Positions 1 to 6,363 are shown, counted from the first letter of the stretch. The stretch: 7,649 nucleotides of DNA from Nitrospirota bacterium (GCA_005877855.1 VBOF01000185.1:1-7649), one strand, 5' to 3'. Notes: generated from the sequence alone by a model not told the origin. Numbers and translations are program-made.

Positions 1-91
1 CTTCATTCAGGTGATGAAGCTGAAGAACACGTTGCGCTGGCTGAAGGGCGAAGCCCTGATCACCCACCTCGGCGCGGAATACTATGACTGA
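1..91 (+). CDS. 3' end of an unrecognised gene (partial)
   Basis: An open frame enters from the left edge, with its first complete codon at position 2, and ends at TGA 89-91. It gives 29 residues, ending in LGAEYYD. The segment has a basic helix-like part (MKLKNTLRWLKG) and a tyrosine/acid tail. Third codon positions are GC-rich, as in the genes downstream, which supports real coding. The fragment is too short to assign to a family, so no function is proposed. No convincing intrinsic terminator follows it, and the next gene begins 216 bp later from its own promoter. Confidence 0.6.
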   Translation, partial: FIQVMKLKNTLRWLKGEALITHLGAEYYD

Positions 92-155
92 GCGTCGCGC
101 CCGGCTCGATTAGTTTGCCTGCGGAAGGGTCCCTGAAACTCCTTCTGGGGTTGGT

Positions 156-185
156 TTGACACCATGACAGGCCCCTCCCTAGAAT
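156..185 (+). promoter_or_regulatory. sigma70-type promoter of the efflux operon
   Basis: A perfect -35 hexamer TTGACA (156-161) is separated by 18 bp from TAGAAT (180-185), which matches the -10 consensus at 5 of 6 positions. Transcription would start near 192, giving a leader of about 115 nt before the first start codon at 308. This is the only strong promoter seen ahead of the four tightly packed genes, so it probably drives the whole operon. The start site is inferred from motif spacing only. Confidence 0.7.
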
Positions 186-236
186 GGAGCCTCAGGCGCA
201 CGCACTGATGCAGATTCAACCAACTCGGTCACCACG

Positions 237-286
237 GTGTCTAAGGAGATAGGGGCAGTTGCGGTTTCATCCGGGCAGATAGACAC
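237..286 (+). repeat. Inverted repeat in the operon leader
   Basis: GTGTCTA (237-243) and TAGACAC (280-286) are a perfect 7-bp inverted repeat, extendable by one G-T wobble pair (236/287). They enclose 36 nt. The loop contains a Shine-Dalgarno-like AAGGAG (243-248, first base shared with the stem) that has no gene start after it. The true ribosome binding site of the first gene (296-302) lies just outside the structure. It could be a leader fold or a protein-binding dyad, or it could be chance. Confidence 0.3.
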
Positions 287-307
287 TTGTGATGGAAGGA
301 GGCGAGA

Positions 308-1660
308 ATGGGACGGAAAATGGTGGTGCTGGCGGCGATTACCGTAGGCCTCTTGGTGGGAGAGCGAGGAGGAGTTGCGGTGTTCGCCGACGAGCCGAAG
401 GCACCGCAGGCCATTCCAGTAGTCTTGACCTTAGAAAAATCTGTGGAACTGGCACTGTCCAACCATCCCAGCCTCCGGGTTGCTTCTGGGACCCAGGCGA
501 TCAATGAGGCTTTGGTAGGGCAAGCCCAATCTGGGTTCTACCCGCAAGTGCAAGGAACGATCGCCAGAACGCAAAGGACAGCGAATTCTACCAGCACATT
601 CCAAGGTAGTGGGGTTCAGCGAGCGACCAGCGGCAGTACCACGCCATTCTACCAGAACAGCGTCACGCTCAACCAGTTGCTCTACGATTTCGGGACGACG
701 AGGTCCCAGGTTGACGCGGCGCAGTTCAACCTCCAAGTCGCCAACTCGGACGCGGAGACCGCCGTGCAATTGGTCGTCGTCAACGTCCAGCAGGCCTATT
801 TCAATCTCCAGCAGACACAACGTCTGGTCACGGTGAGCGAGGAAGCCGTCACGCAATTCAAGAAACACCTGGACCTGGCCCAGGGGCGGTTCAAGGCTGG
901 TGTCGCGCCCAAAATCGACGTGACCACCGCTGAAGTCGACCTCTCCAATGCCCAACTGAATCTGATCACGGCAAAGAACAATGCCCTGGTCGCCCGGGTG
1001 ACCTTGAATAACGCGATGGGCATACAGACGGCCGTCCCGTACCGTGTTCAGGACCCTGTCCTGCCGGAACCTTATCAGGTATCTTTGGACGAAGCGGTAG
1101 CCCGCGCGATGCGGCTTCGGCCGGAGATGATCTCCCAACGGGCCCAGGAACGAGCGGCTGAGGCGGCCATCAAGGCAGCCCAAGGCAATTTCTTCCCGAC
1201 GGTCACCAGTTCGGCTAACTACTCCTACAATGGTGTAGAATTCCCACTGGTCTACAACTGGAGCGTGGCAGGCACCGTGAACATTCCGATTTTCAGCGGA
1301 TTCCTCACCAAGCAGCAAGTCGCCCAAGCCCGCGCGAACCTCTTGAAGACCAAGGCCAACGGGGATGTGCTCGGGCAGACCATCCTGTTGGAGGTGAACC
1401 AAGCCCTGCTGAATCTGGAGGCCGCCAGGGAGCGCTTAAAGCTGACGGCGGTGACCGTCGAGCAGGCCAAGGAACGGCTGGCGCTGGTGGAAGGACGCTA
1501 CAAGGCCGGCCTCAGCAACGCCGTGGAAGTGACGGACGCCGAGGTGGCGCTGGTGACCGCGCAGACCAACGATGTCGTCGCGATGTCGAGTTACCAGGCG
1601 GCGAAGGCCCAACTCGACCGCGCGATGGGGATTATCACTCCGTTGCGGAGCAGTTCATGA
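308..1660 (+). CDS. TolC-type outer membrane efflux protein
   Basis: The product is a 450-aa outer-membrane channel of the TolC/OEP family, which forms the trimeric tunnel of tripartite pumps. Residues 1-27 look like a signal peptide (basic start, hydrophobic core, cleavage after VFA before DEP). The mature part is an internal duplication, as in all OEP proteins. RFKAGVAPKIDVTTAEVDL (194-212) parallels RYKAGLSNAVEVTDAEVAL (397-415). LNQLLYDFG (121-129) parallels VNIPIFSGF (324-332). LNNAMGI (233-239) parallels LDRAMGI (436-442). The length is normal for the family. The ATG at 308 is preceded by AAGGAGG (296-302, 5-nt spacer). The stop overlaps the adaptor start by 4 nt (ATGA), so the two are probably translationally coupled. 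The family call is firm. The substrate is unknown, and whether this is the sole partner of the downstream pump is inferred from the operon. Confidence 0.93.
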   Translation: MGRKMVVLAAITVGLLVGERGGVAVFADEPKAPQAIPVVLTLEKSVELALSNHPSLRVASGTQAINEALVGQAQSGFYPQVQGTIARTQRTANSTSTFQGSGVQRATSGSTTPFYQNSVTLNQLLYDFGTTRSQVDAAQFNLQVANSDAETAVQLVVVNVQQAYFNLQQTQRLVTVSEEAVTQFKKHLDLAQGRFKAGVAPKIDVTTAEVDLSNAQLNLITAKNNALVARVTLNNAMGIQTAVPYRVQDPVLPEPYQVSLDEAVARAMRLRPEMISQRAQERAAEAAIKAAQGNFFPTVTSSANYSYNGVEFPLVYNWSVAGTVNIPIFSGFLTKQQVAQARANLLKTKANGDVLGQTILLEVNQALLNLEAARERLKLTAVTVEQAKERLALVEGRYKAGLSNAVEVTDAEVALVTAQTNDVVAMSSYQAAKAQLDRAMGIITPLRSSS

Positions 1661-2973
1661 GACCGACCACGTGGATCATTGGTGGCGCGCTGCTCCTGGC
1701 CGGCCTGGGGACCGGGGGCTATGTGTACTTGAACGGCGACCAGAATCCGCCCGTCCGGTATAAGACCGCGAAAATCGACCGCGGGACGGTGACGCAGGCC
1801 GTCACGGCGACCGGCACGATCAATCCCGTCATCACGGTCCAGGTAGGCAGCCAGGTCTCCGGCAAGATCATGGCGCTGTACGCCGATTTCAACTCGGTCG
1901 TCAAGGCTGGGCAGATGGTGGCCCAGATTGATCCGGTGCCTTTTCAGACTGTTGTCACGCAGATGGAAGCCAACCTTCAGAATGCTTTGGGAAATATGGC
2001 TCGAGCCCAGGCCGATCTGGCCCTGCAAAAGCTCAACTTTGACCGCGCGAAAGCCTTGTTCCAGCAACAGTTGAACGCCCAGCAAGACGTGGATAATGCC
2101 CGCACTGCCTATGATACCTCCAAGGCCAACCTGCAAATCGCGGAGGCGCAGATCAAACAAGCTCAAGCTCAGTTGGACACGGCTAAGGTCAACTTAGAGT
2201 ACACGAACATCTATTCGCCGGTGCACGGCATCGTCATCTCGCGGAACGTGGATGTCGGTCAGACCGTGGCCGCGAGTTTCCAGGCGCCGGTCCTCTTTAC
2301 GATCGCCAAGGACCTGACCAAGATGCAGGTGGACACGAACGTGAGCGAATCGGATATCGGGGGCATCACGGAGGGAAAACCCGCCACGTTCGTCGTGGAT
2401 GCCTATCCCAATCAGGTCTTCAAGGGTAAGATCACGCAGGTCCGGAATGCGCCGATCACCGTGCAGAACGTCGTGACCTACAACGTGGTGATCGGGGTGG
2501 ACAACTCCGATCTCCGGCTCAGGCCGGGCATGACGGCCAACGTCTCGATCATTATCGCCGACCGCGAGGATGTCTTGCGGATTCCTAGTCAGGCCTTGCG
2601 GTTCAAGCCAAGCTTGGCGAAAGGCGCGTCGAAGGCCGGAAGCCACGCAAGCTCGGCCTCGAGCGGACCCGAGGACGGCGCCAAAGACGGCTCCGCCGAG
2701 AAAGGCGGCCGTGTAGGCTCAGAAGGTAAGGCCAAGCCGACGGTCTGGCTCCCCAACCCGCAAGGCGATCCGATTAAGGTTAAGGTGAAGACCGGCGTCA
2801 TGGACGGGACCTACACAGAGCTTGTTGAGGGGCCGTTGAAGGAAGGGGACGAGGTCATCATAGGGGTGGACATGCCGAAAGGGCCGCACGGCGGCTCCTT
2901 GGGGTCCTTGCCGCCCGGATTCGGATCCCAGCCGTCTGAACGCCCAAGCACCAGGATGCCGAGAGGGCTCTGA
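1657..2973 (+). CDS. macA: MacA-type periplasmic adaptor (membrane fusion protein)
   Basis: The 438-aa adaptor bridges an inner-membrane ABC transporter and the TolC tunnel. Residues 6-26 form an N-terminal membrane anchor. The two lipoyl half-motifs lie at about 55-92 (ending GQMVAQIDP) and 184-215 (beginning TNIYSPVHGIVISRNVDVG). They flank an Ala/Gln-rich alpha-hairpin coiled coil at about 98-183. A beta-barrel domain follows at about 223-300, with RPGMTANVSI at 289-298. Residues 319-360 are a Ser/Gly/Ala/Lys/Asp-rich low-complexity stretch inserted between IPSQALRFKP and TVWLPNP, where MacA/HlyD relatives usually have a short loop. The C-terminus (about 406-438) is Gly/Pro-rich. The start overlaps the TolC stop by 4 nt, and the stop shares one base with the ATPase start. 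Adaptors of RND pumps are similar, but the ABC genes directly after it argue for a MacA role. The symbol is by similarity of architecture. Confidence 0.9.
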   Translation: MRPTTWIIGGALLLAGLGTGGYVYLNGDQNPPVRYKTAKIDRGTVTQAVTATGTINPVITVQVGSQVSGKIMALYADFNSVVKAGQMVAQIDPVPFQTVVTQMEANLQNALGNMARAQADLALQKLNFDRAKALFQQQLNAQQDVDNARTAYDTSKANLQIAEAQIKQAQAQLDTAKVNLEYTNIYSPVHGIVISRNVDVGQTVAASFQAPVLFTIAKDLTKMQVDTNVSESDIGGITEGKPATFVVDAYPNQVFKGKITQVRNAPITVQNVVTYNVVIGVDNSDLRLRPGMTANVSIIIADREDVLRIPSQALRFKPSLAKGASKAGSHASSASSGPEDGAKDGSAEKGGRVGSEGKAKPTVWLPNPQGDPIKVKVKTGVMDGTYTELVEGPLKEGDEVIIGVDMPKGPHGGSLGSLPPGFGSQPSERPSTRMPRGL

Positions 2974-3698
2974 TGAGCCTGATCGTCTTACGAGATCTCG
3001 TGAAAATCTATCGCTTGGGTGAGATGGAGGTCCATGCCTTGCGGGGGGTGTCGCTGAAGATCGAGGCCGGAGAATTCGTAGCTATCATGGGGGCCTCGGG
3101 CTCCGGCAAATCCACCTTGATGAACATTCTTGGGTGCCTCGACGTCCCGACGAGCGGTACCTATACCTTGGAGGGGACCGACGTTTCCACGTTGGGGGAA
3201 AATCGCCTTGCAGAAATCCGCAGCAGCAAGATCGGCTTTGTGTTTCAGAACTTCAATCTCATTCCGAGGACGACCGCCCTGGAGAATGTGCAATTACCGC
3301 TGTTCTACAAAGAGATCCCGTCCCGCGACCAGAAGGCGATGGCCTTGCAGGCACTGGAACGGGTGGGGCTTGCCGACCGTCAACGACACCACCCAGCCCA
3401 ATTGTCCGGTGGGCAGCAACAGCGGGTGGCCATCGCCCGCGCACTAGTTACGAACCCCTCGATTATTCTGGCCGATGAGCCGACCGGCAATCTGGACAGC
3501 CAGGCCTCCCGGGAGATCATGGACACGCTCACGCAACTGAACCGTGAGGGAATCACCATCATCCTGATCACCCATGAAGCGGATATCGCCGGCTATGCCC
3601 GGCGGACCATCATGATGAAGGACGGGGTGATCCTGTCCGACCGCGACGCCGGCGGCGTGGCCGTCGGGCGCCTCGTCCCGCAGGAGACGCGGGCATGA
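2973..3698 (+). CDS. MacB-type ABC transporter ATP-binding protein
   Basis: The 241-aa cytoplasmic ATPase powers the adjacent permease. All nucleotide-binding motifs are intact: Walker A GASGSGKST (40-48), Q-loop Gln92 in FVFQNFNLIP, signature LSGGQ (144-148), Walker B IILADE (164-169), D-loop GNLD (172-175) and switch His201 in ITHE. The sequence resembles the MacB/LolD/FtsE group (ALRGVSLKIEAGEFVAIMG near the start, GNLDSQ after Walker B). In E. coli MacB this domain is fused to the permease; here it is a separate gene, which is common outside enterobacteria. The start ATG shares its A with the TGA of the adaptor gene (TGATG), and the stop overlaps the permease start by 4 nt (ATGA). Strong coupling of the subunits is therefore likely. 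LolD was considered, but the MacA and TolC partners favour an efflux role. Confidence 0.94.
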   Translation: MSLIVLRDLVKIYRLGEMEVHALRGVSLKIEAGEFVAIMGASGSGKSTLMNILGCLDVPTSGTYTLEGTDVSTLGENRLAEIRSSKIGFVFQNFNLIPRTTALENVQLPLFYKEIPSRDQKAMALQALERVGLADRQRHHPAQLSGGQQQRVAIARALVTNPSIILADEPTGNLDSQASREIMDTLTQLNREGITIILITHEADIAGYARRTIMMKDGVILSDRDAGGVAVGRLVPQETRA

Positions 3699-4924
3699 AC
3701 TTTCTGCTGATGACGGTCCTGGTTGCGTTCCGCGTGCTGGGCCGGCATCGCATGCGCTCGGCCTTGACGATGTTGGGCATCATCATCGGGGTGGGGGCGG
3801 TCATCGCGATGGTCAGCATCGGAGAGGGCGCGAAGGCCGCTGTACAAGCCCAGATCGCCTCCTTCGGGACCAATGTCATCATCATCTTGCCTGGCGCGAT
3901 GACGGTCAGCGGGGTGAGGACCGGACACGGCGGAGCGGTAACGCTGACCGTGGCGGACATCGAAGAGTTGAAAAAGATCCCCGGTGTCACGGAAATCGGC
4001 TGGGCTCGACGCGATGCCATGCAGGTCGTGCACGAAAGGAAGAACTGGTTTACAACGATCAATGGCGTGACGCCCGGTTACCTGACCATCCGCGGCTGGT
4101 CCATTGTGAGCGGGGACTTCTTCACGCAGACCGAGATGGACAAGGCCGCCAAGGTGGCACTGCTCGGGAATTCCGTTTTTAAGAACCTGTTCGAGCCGGG
4201 GGAAGATCCGGTGGGCGCCACGATCCGGATCAAGAACATACCGTTTAAGGTCGTTGGCGTACTCGATGCAAAAGGGTACGATACAAGAGGAGCTGATCAG
4301 GACGATGTGGTCTTCATCCCATTCACCACCGCCGAACGGAAAATCATGGGCACCAAGTTCCTGGGGTCCATCGGAGCCGGGTTCCTGTCGGCCGAATCTC
4401 CCGAGCAGATGTCCCAGATTGTCGAGGAAGTCAAGCGCATTCTGCGCCAACGGCATAAGTTGCGTCCCACCCAGGAGGATGATTTTACGGTTCGCAATCA
4501 GATCGATATAGCCAAGGTTCAAGAGGGGACCAGCGAGTCTATGACACTGCTGTTGCTGGCGGTGGCGTCCATCTCGCTGCTGGTTGGCGGAATCGGGATC
4601 ATGAATATCCTGTTGGTCTCGGTCACGGAGCGGACCCGGGAGATCGGCATCCGCATGGCGGTGGGGGCCAAGCGCCGGCACATCCTGCTACAGTTCCTGG
4701 TAGAGGCCGTGGTCCTGAGCGCCATGGGCGGGCTGATCGGCGTCGGACTAGGTGTTGGGGGCGCCAAAACCGCCTCTAACCTTGCAGGCTGGCCCACCAT
4801 CATCTCGGGCGACATCTTGTTGATCGCTTTCGGGTTCTCAGCTTTGGTGGGTGTCTTTTTTGGTCTCTATCCCGCCAATAAAGCCTCCCGGCTCAACCCG
4901 ATCGAGGCCTTGCGTTACGAATAG
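3695..4924 (+). CDS. macB: MacB-type ABC transporter permease
   Basis: The 409-aa inner-membrane subunit has the MacB/FtsX fold of type VII ABC exporters, which act by mechanotransmission and do not carry substrate across the inner membrane. The order seen is membrane segment 1 (about 24-44), a large periplasmic domain (about 45-280), then membrane segments 2 (284-309), 3 (334-356) and 4 (371-392). The family hallmarks TERTREIGIRMAVGA (311-325), after segment 2, and the C-terminal YPANKASRLNPIEALRYE (392-409) are complete. The N-terminal ATPase domain of E. coli MacB is absent and is supplied by the preceding gene, which overlaps by 4 nt. The periplasmic domain would dock the MacA-type adaptor. 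Typical substrates of the family are macrolides, peptides, siderophores or toxins, and nothing in the sequence chooses among them. Confidence 0.94.
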   Translation: MNFLLMTVLVAFRVLGRHRMRSALTMLGIIIGVGAVIAMVSIGEGAKAAVQAQIASFGTNVIIILPGAMTVSGVRTGHGGAVTLTVADIEELKKIPGVTEIGWARRDAMQVVHERKNWFTTINGVTPGYLTIRGWSIVSGDFFTQTEMDKAAKVALLGNSVFKNLFEPGEDPVGATIRIKNIPFKVVGVLDAKGYDTRGADQDDVVFIPFTTAERKIMGTKFLGSIGAGFLSAESPEQMSQIVEEVKRILRQRHKLRPTQEDDFTVRNQIDIAKVQEGTSESMTLLLLAVASISLLVGGIGIMNILLVSVTERTREIGIRMAVGAKRRHILLQFLVEAVVLSAMGGLIGVGLGVGGAKTASNLAGWPTIISGDILLIAFGFSALVGVFFGLYPANKASRLNPIEALRYE

Positions 4925-4942
4925 TCGCTCCGGGAGCGAAGG

Positions 4943-5158
4943 ATGTGGAAGCAGAACTTCATGTTCATCCAGACCGGAGCCGCACCCATCGACAAGACCG
5001 AGAACGAACTATTCCACGATGTCCCGCAGGCTATGGACAGTGCGGGGTTGAATGGGGAACGGTATATATCAGTCTGGGTGCAGGGTGAGGAAAAGAACGG
5101 CAAGCCGGTCATGTATACGAACATCTACGCGCGGACGGCCATCCTGGACACCGGTTGA
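4943..5158 (+). CDS. Small protein of unknown function (71 aa) at the operon end
   Basis: This 71-aa protein starts 18 nt after the permease stop, at an ATG preceded by GGGAG (4932-4936, 6-nt spacer). It has no signal peptide and no membrane segment. It mixes charged stretches with a beta-like part (RYISVWVQGEEKNGKPVMY), so a small soluble cytoplasmic protein is likely. Third-position GC is high in this frame up to the stop, while the antisense frame across it looks like a shadow. I do not recognise a family. Its place suggests co-transcription with the efflux genes. Its stop TGA shares a base with the ATG of a further 22-codon frame, and coding character continues in that frame. The two could be one protein split by a frameshift. 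Confidence 0.6.
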   Translation: MWKQNFMFIQTGAAPIDKTENELFHDVPQAMDSAGLNGERYISVWVQGEEKNGKPVMYTNIYARTAILDTG

Positions 5159-5226
5159 TGAAGACATCGGCCGAGGCCTGGGAGAACAGCGACGACTCGT
5201 TCAAGGTGATTTTTGAGGAGGACTGA
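5158..5226 (+). CDS. Tiny acidic ORF (22 aa) overlapping the previous stop
   Basis: The ATG at 5158 lies in a TGATG overlap with the stop of the 71-aa gene, and the frame runs to TGA 5224-5226. The 22 residues begin MKTSAEAWENSDD and end SFKVIFEED, so the peptide is strongly acidic. Nineteen of its 22 codons end in G or C, which is typical of real genes here. Either it is a peptide made by termination-reinitiation, or it is the displaced C-terminus of the 71-aa protein after a -1 shift. No slippery heptamer is seen ahead of the stop. No function can be assigned. Confidence 0.35.
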   Translation: MKTSAEAWENSDDSFKVIFEED

Positions 5227-5242
5227 TCGAGCGGGAAAAAGA

Positions 5243-5277
5243 AGACCGACGGCGCTGAGCTGAGCCACCGTCGGTCT
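5243..5277. terminator. Intrinsic terminator between convergent genes
   Basis: AGACCGACGG (5243-5252) and CCGTCGGTCT (5268-5277) form a perfect 10-bp stem around a 15-nt loop, and a further 3-bp GCT/AGC pairing is possible inside the loop. Read on the minus strand, the stem is followed by TCTTTTT (5242-5236), the classic U-tract, and it begins 11 nt after the stop of the minus-strand gene. Read on the plus strand, it begins 17 nt after the last small ORF. No close T-run follows in that direction, so its strength as a plus-strand terminator is less sure. Confidence 0.8.
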
Positions 5278-5287
5278 ACGTGTAACG

Positions 5288-5524
5288 TTACTTCTTCTCT
5301 TCTTTCTTCTCCTCCTTCGCCTTCTTGGCCTTCTTCACCTTCTTCTCAGCCTTCTTCTCCTCCTTCTTCATCTCACCGCCGACGGCTGGGGTTGCTGCAG
5401 GAGCGGCAGGAGCGGCTGGGGCGGCAGCGGGAGCGTCCATCTTCTTCTCTTCTGCCGCGTAGGTGGAGCCGGCAAAGGTCAGTCCGATCATCACGGCGAA
5501 CAGTGCTGAAAGTAATGCCTTCAT
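5288..5524 (-). CDS. Small secreted Ala/Pro- and Lys/Glu-rich protein
   Basis: The 78-aa product starts with a clear Sec signal peptide (MKALLSALFAVMIGLTFAG, cleavage near TYA-AEE, about residue 23). The mature part has two low-complexity blocks: an Ala/Pro repeat at 31-47 (units such as APAAPAAPA) and a Lys/Glu block at 51-78 with 15 Lys and 8 Glu in 28 residues. There is no catalytic motif and no cysteine. It is probably an extended or helical periplasmic or surface-associated polycation. Binding to anionic polymers or to the envelope is possible but is only inferred. AAAGGAGG lies upstream of the ATG with a long spacer (about 13 nt), and GGTGA sits closer. It is transcribed towards the efflux operon and ends at the shared hairpin. 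No clear -35/-10 pair was found ahead of it. Confidence 0.75.
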   Translation of the reverse strand: MKALLSALFAVMIGLTFAGSTYAAEEKKMDAPAAAPAAPAAPAATPAVGGEMKKEEKKAEKKVKKAKKAKEEKKEEKK

Positions 5525-5789
5525 CTAATTTCACCCCCCTCCTTTGTGTACAGTCCTGTCATCAAATAGCAGGTCGTATGCCACGCCGAGAAGCGCAGCG
5601 ATGTCAGGCAAATTCTTAATAATCAAATGGGTTACGCAATGGACATAGTCGCAGTCCGAGACCTGTCCGCCGTGAACGCCGGGTTTGGGGCGAGAGGTGC
5701 CTCTAAACAGTCAGGGCTTTCCTCGTTTCGTTGCAAATCCTGGGGGCGCCCCCTATACTCCCCGGCCACTTACTGAGGAGAGCAGGGCC
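5525..5789. other. Divergent intergenic region
   Basis: These 265 bp separate the minus-strand Lys/Glu gene from the plus-strand PLD gene. The part near 5609-5630 is AT-rich compared with its surroundings and may hold the minus-strand promoter, but only weak hexamer pairs are visible there. A short dyad AGAGG-TG-CCTCT lies at 5693-5704. The right end carries the strong plus-strand promoter. An in-frame TTG at 5685 could lengthen the PLD gene, but it lies upstream of that promoter and has no better ribosome binding site. No other gene is supported here. Confidence 0.5.
5731..5759 (+). promoter_or_regulatory. sigma70-type promoter with palindromic spacer
   Basis: TTGCAA (5731-5736) and TATACT (5754-5759) are separated by exactly 17 bp. 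The start of transcription is predicted near 5766, giving a leader of about 24 nt before the ATG at 5790. The spacer contains the perfect 12-bp palindrome GGGGGCGCCCCC (5742-5753), which abuts the -10 hexamer. A repressor or a MerR-like activator could bind there, although MerR-type promoters usually have 19-20-bp spacers. Confidence 0.7.
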
Positions 5790-6356
5790 ATGAAATTCCA
5801 CGGAAGATGGTCGGCGGCGATCGCCGCGGGCGTGTGTGCGTTGCTCGTGGTGTTCTGGATCTCGGCCGTCGGGTTGAAGGACGGCGGCACGGTCGTCACG
5901 GCCGCTCCCGAGGTACTCTATGCCCCCGAAGACAAACCGGCCGACCACCTGGTCGCACTCTACCAAGGGGCCCAGCACACGATCTATCTCGCCACCTACG
6001 GGTTGACGTATCCACCGGTGGTGAGGGCGCTTATCGCGGCGAAAAAGCGCGGCGTGGAGGTGCGTGTCATTACCGACCGGGGGAAACTCGACGATCGCAA
6101 TCAACGCGCCGCCCTGGAAACCTTGCGGTTGGCGGGCGTCCCGATCAAGGTCAATCGTCATGACGGTCTCATGCACATGAAGCAGGTCGTCGTGGATGAC
6201 CGGGTGAACACGTCAGGCTCGATGAACCAGACGTCGAGCGCCGCCTTCTACAATGATGAACGGTTGGATATCCTGCATGATGCGGCCAGTACTCTGCGGG
6301 CGAAGGAAAAATTTCTGAAGATGTGGGACGATCACACCCGCTACCAAGATTGGTGA
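5790..6356 (+). CDS. Nuc-type phospholipase D superfamily protein (single HKD)
   Basis: The product is 188 aa with an N-terminal hydrophobic segment (about residues 9-28, a signal peptide or anchor). It is therefore predicted to act in the periplasm or outside the cell. One complete PLD motif HxKx4Dx6GSxN is present: His129, Lys131, Asp136, Gly143, Ser144, Asn146. A single HKD motif, this length, and the pattern of an early YAPED strand, AAKKRGVEVRVITDRG and a late KMWDDH helix resemble the Salmonella endonuclease Nuc. That enzyme forms its active site by dimerising and cuts DNA without sequence specificity. Nuclease activity is likely by family; phosphodiester lipid hydrolysis is the alternative. 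The ATG at 5790 follows GAGGAG (5775-5780, 9-nt spacer) and sits 24 nt after the predicted transcription start, so it is preferred over the in-frame TTG at 5685. The flavoprotein gene follows after 7 nt. Confidence 0.88.
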   Translation: MKFHGRWSAAIAAGVCALLVVFWISAVGLKDGGTVVTAAPEVLYAPEDKPADHLVALYQGAQHTIYLATYGLTYPPVVRALIAAKKRGVEVRVITDRGKLDDRNQRAALETLRLAGVPIKVNRHDGLMHMKQVVVDDRVNTSGSMNQTSSAAFYNDERLDILHDAASTLRAKEKFLKMWDDHTRYQDW

Positions 6357-6363
6357 TGAAGCT

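Noticed and set aside
123..146. Possible terminator hairpin after the first partial gene
   Set aside because: Only about 5 bp of pairing (GAAGG with CCTTC) and no T-run follows, so it does not meet the pattern of an intrinsic terminator.
431..1402. 323-codon open frame on the minus strand across the TolC-type gene
   Set aside because: It lies wholly antisense to a gene with clear family motifs, has a composition typical of a shadow frame (many His, Arg, Asp) and no recognisable domain.
1591..2166. 191-codon minus-strand frame across the TolC/MacA junction
   Set aside because: It is antisense to two well-supported overlapping genes and has no domain signal.
3593..4681. 362-codon open frame on the minus strand across the permease gene
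   Set aside because: It is antisense to the MacB-type permease, rich in His, Asp and Arg as expected of a shadow in GC-rich DNA, and has no motifs or ribosome site.
5602..5607. Minus-strand CTGACA as a -35 for the Lys/Glu gene
   Set aside because: No acceptable -10 hexamer lies 16-19 bp downstream on that strand; the nearest (CATACG) is too weak and too far.
5685..5789. Extended N-terminus of the PLD protein from TTG 5685
   Set aside because: It would begin upstream of the strong promoter at 5731-5759 and bury the clear signal/anchor segment at residue 36 onward; ATG 5790 has a good ribosome site.
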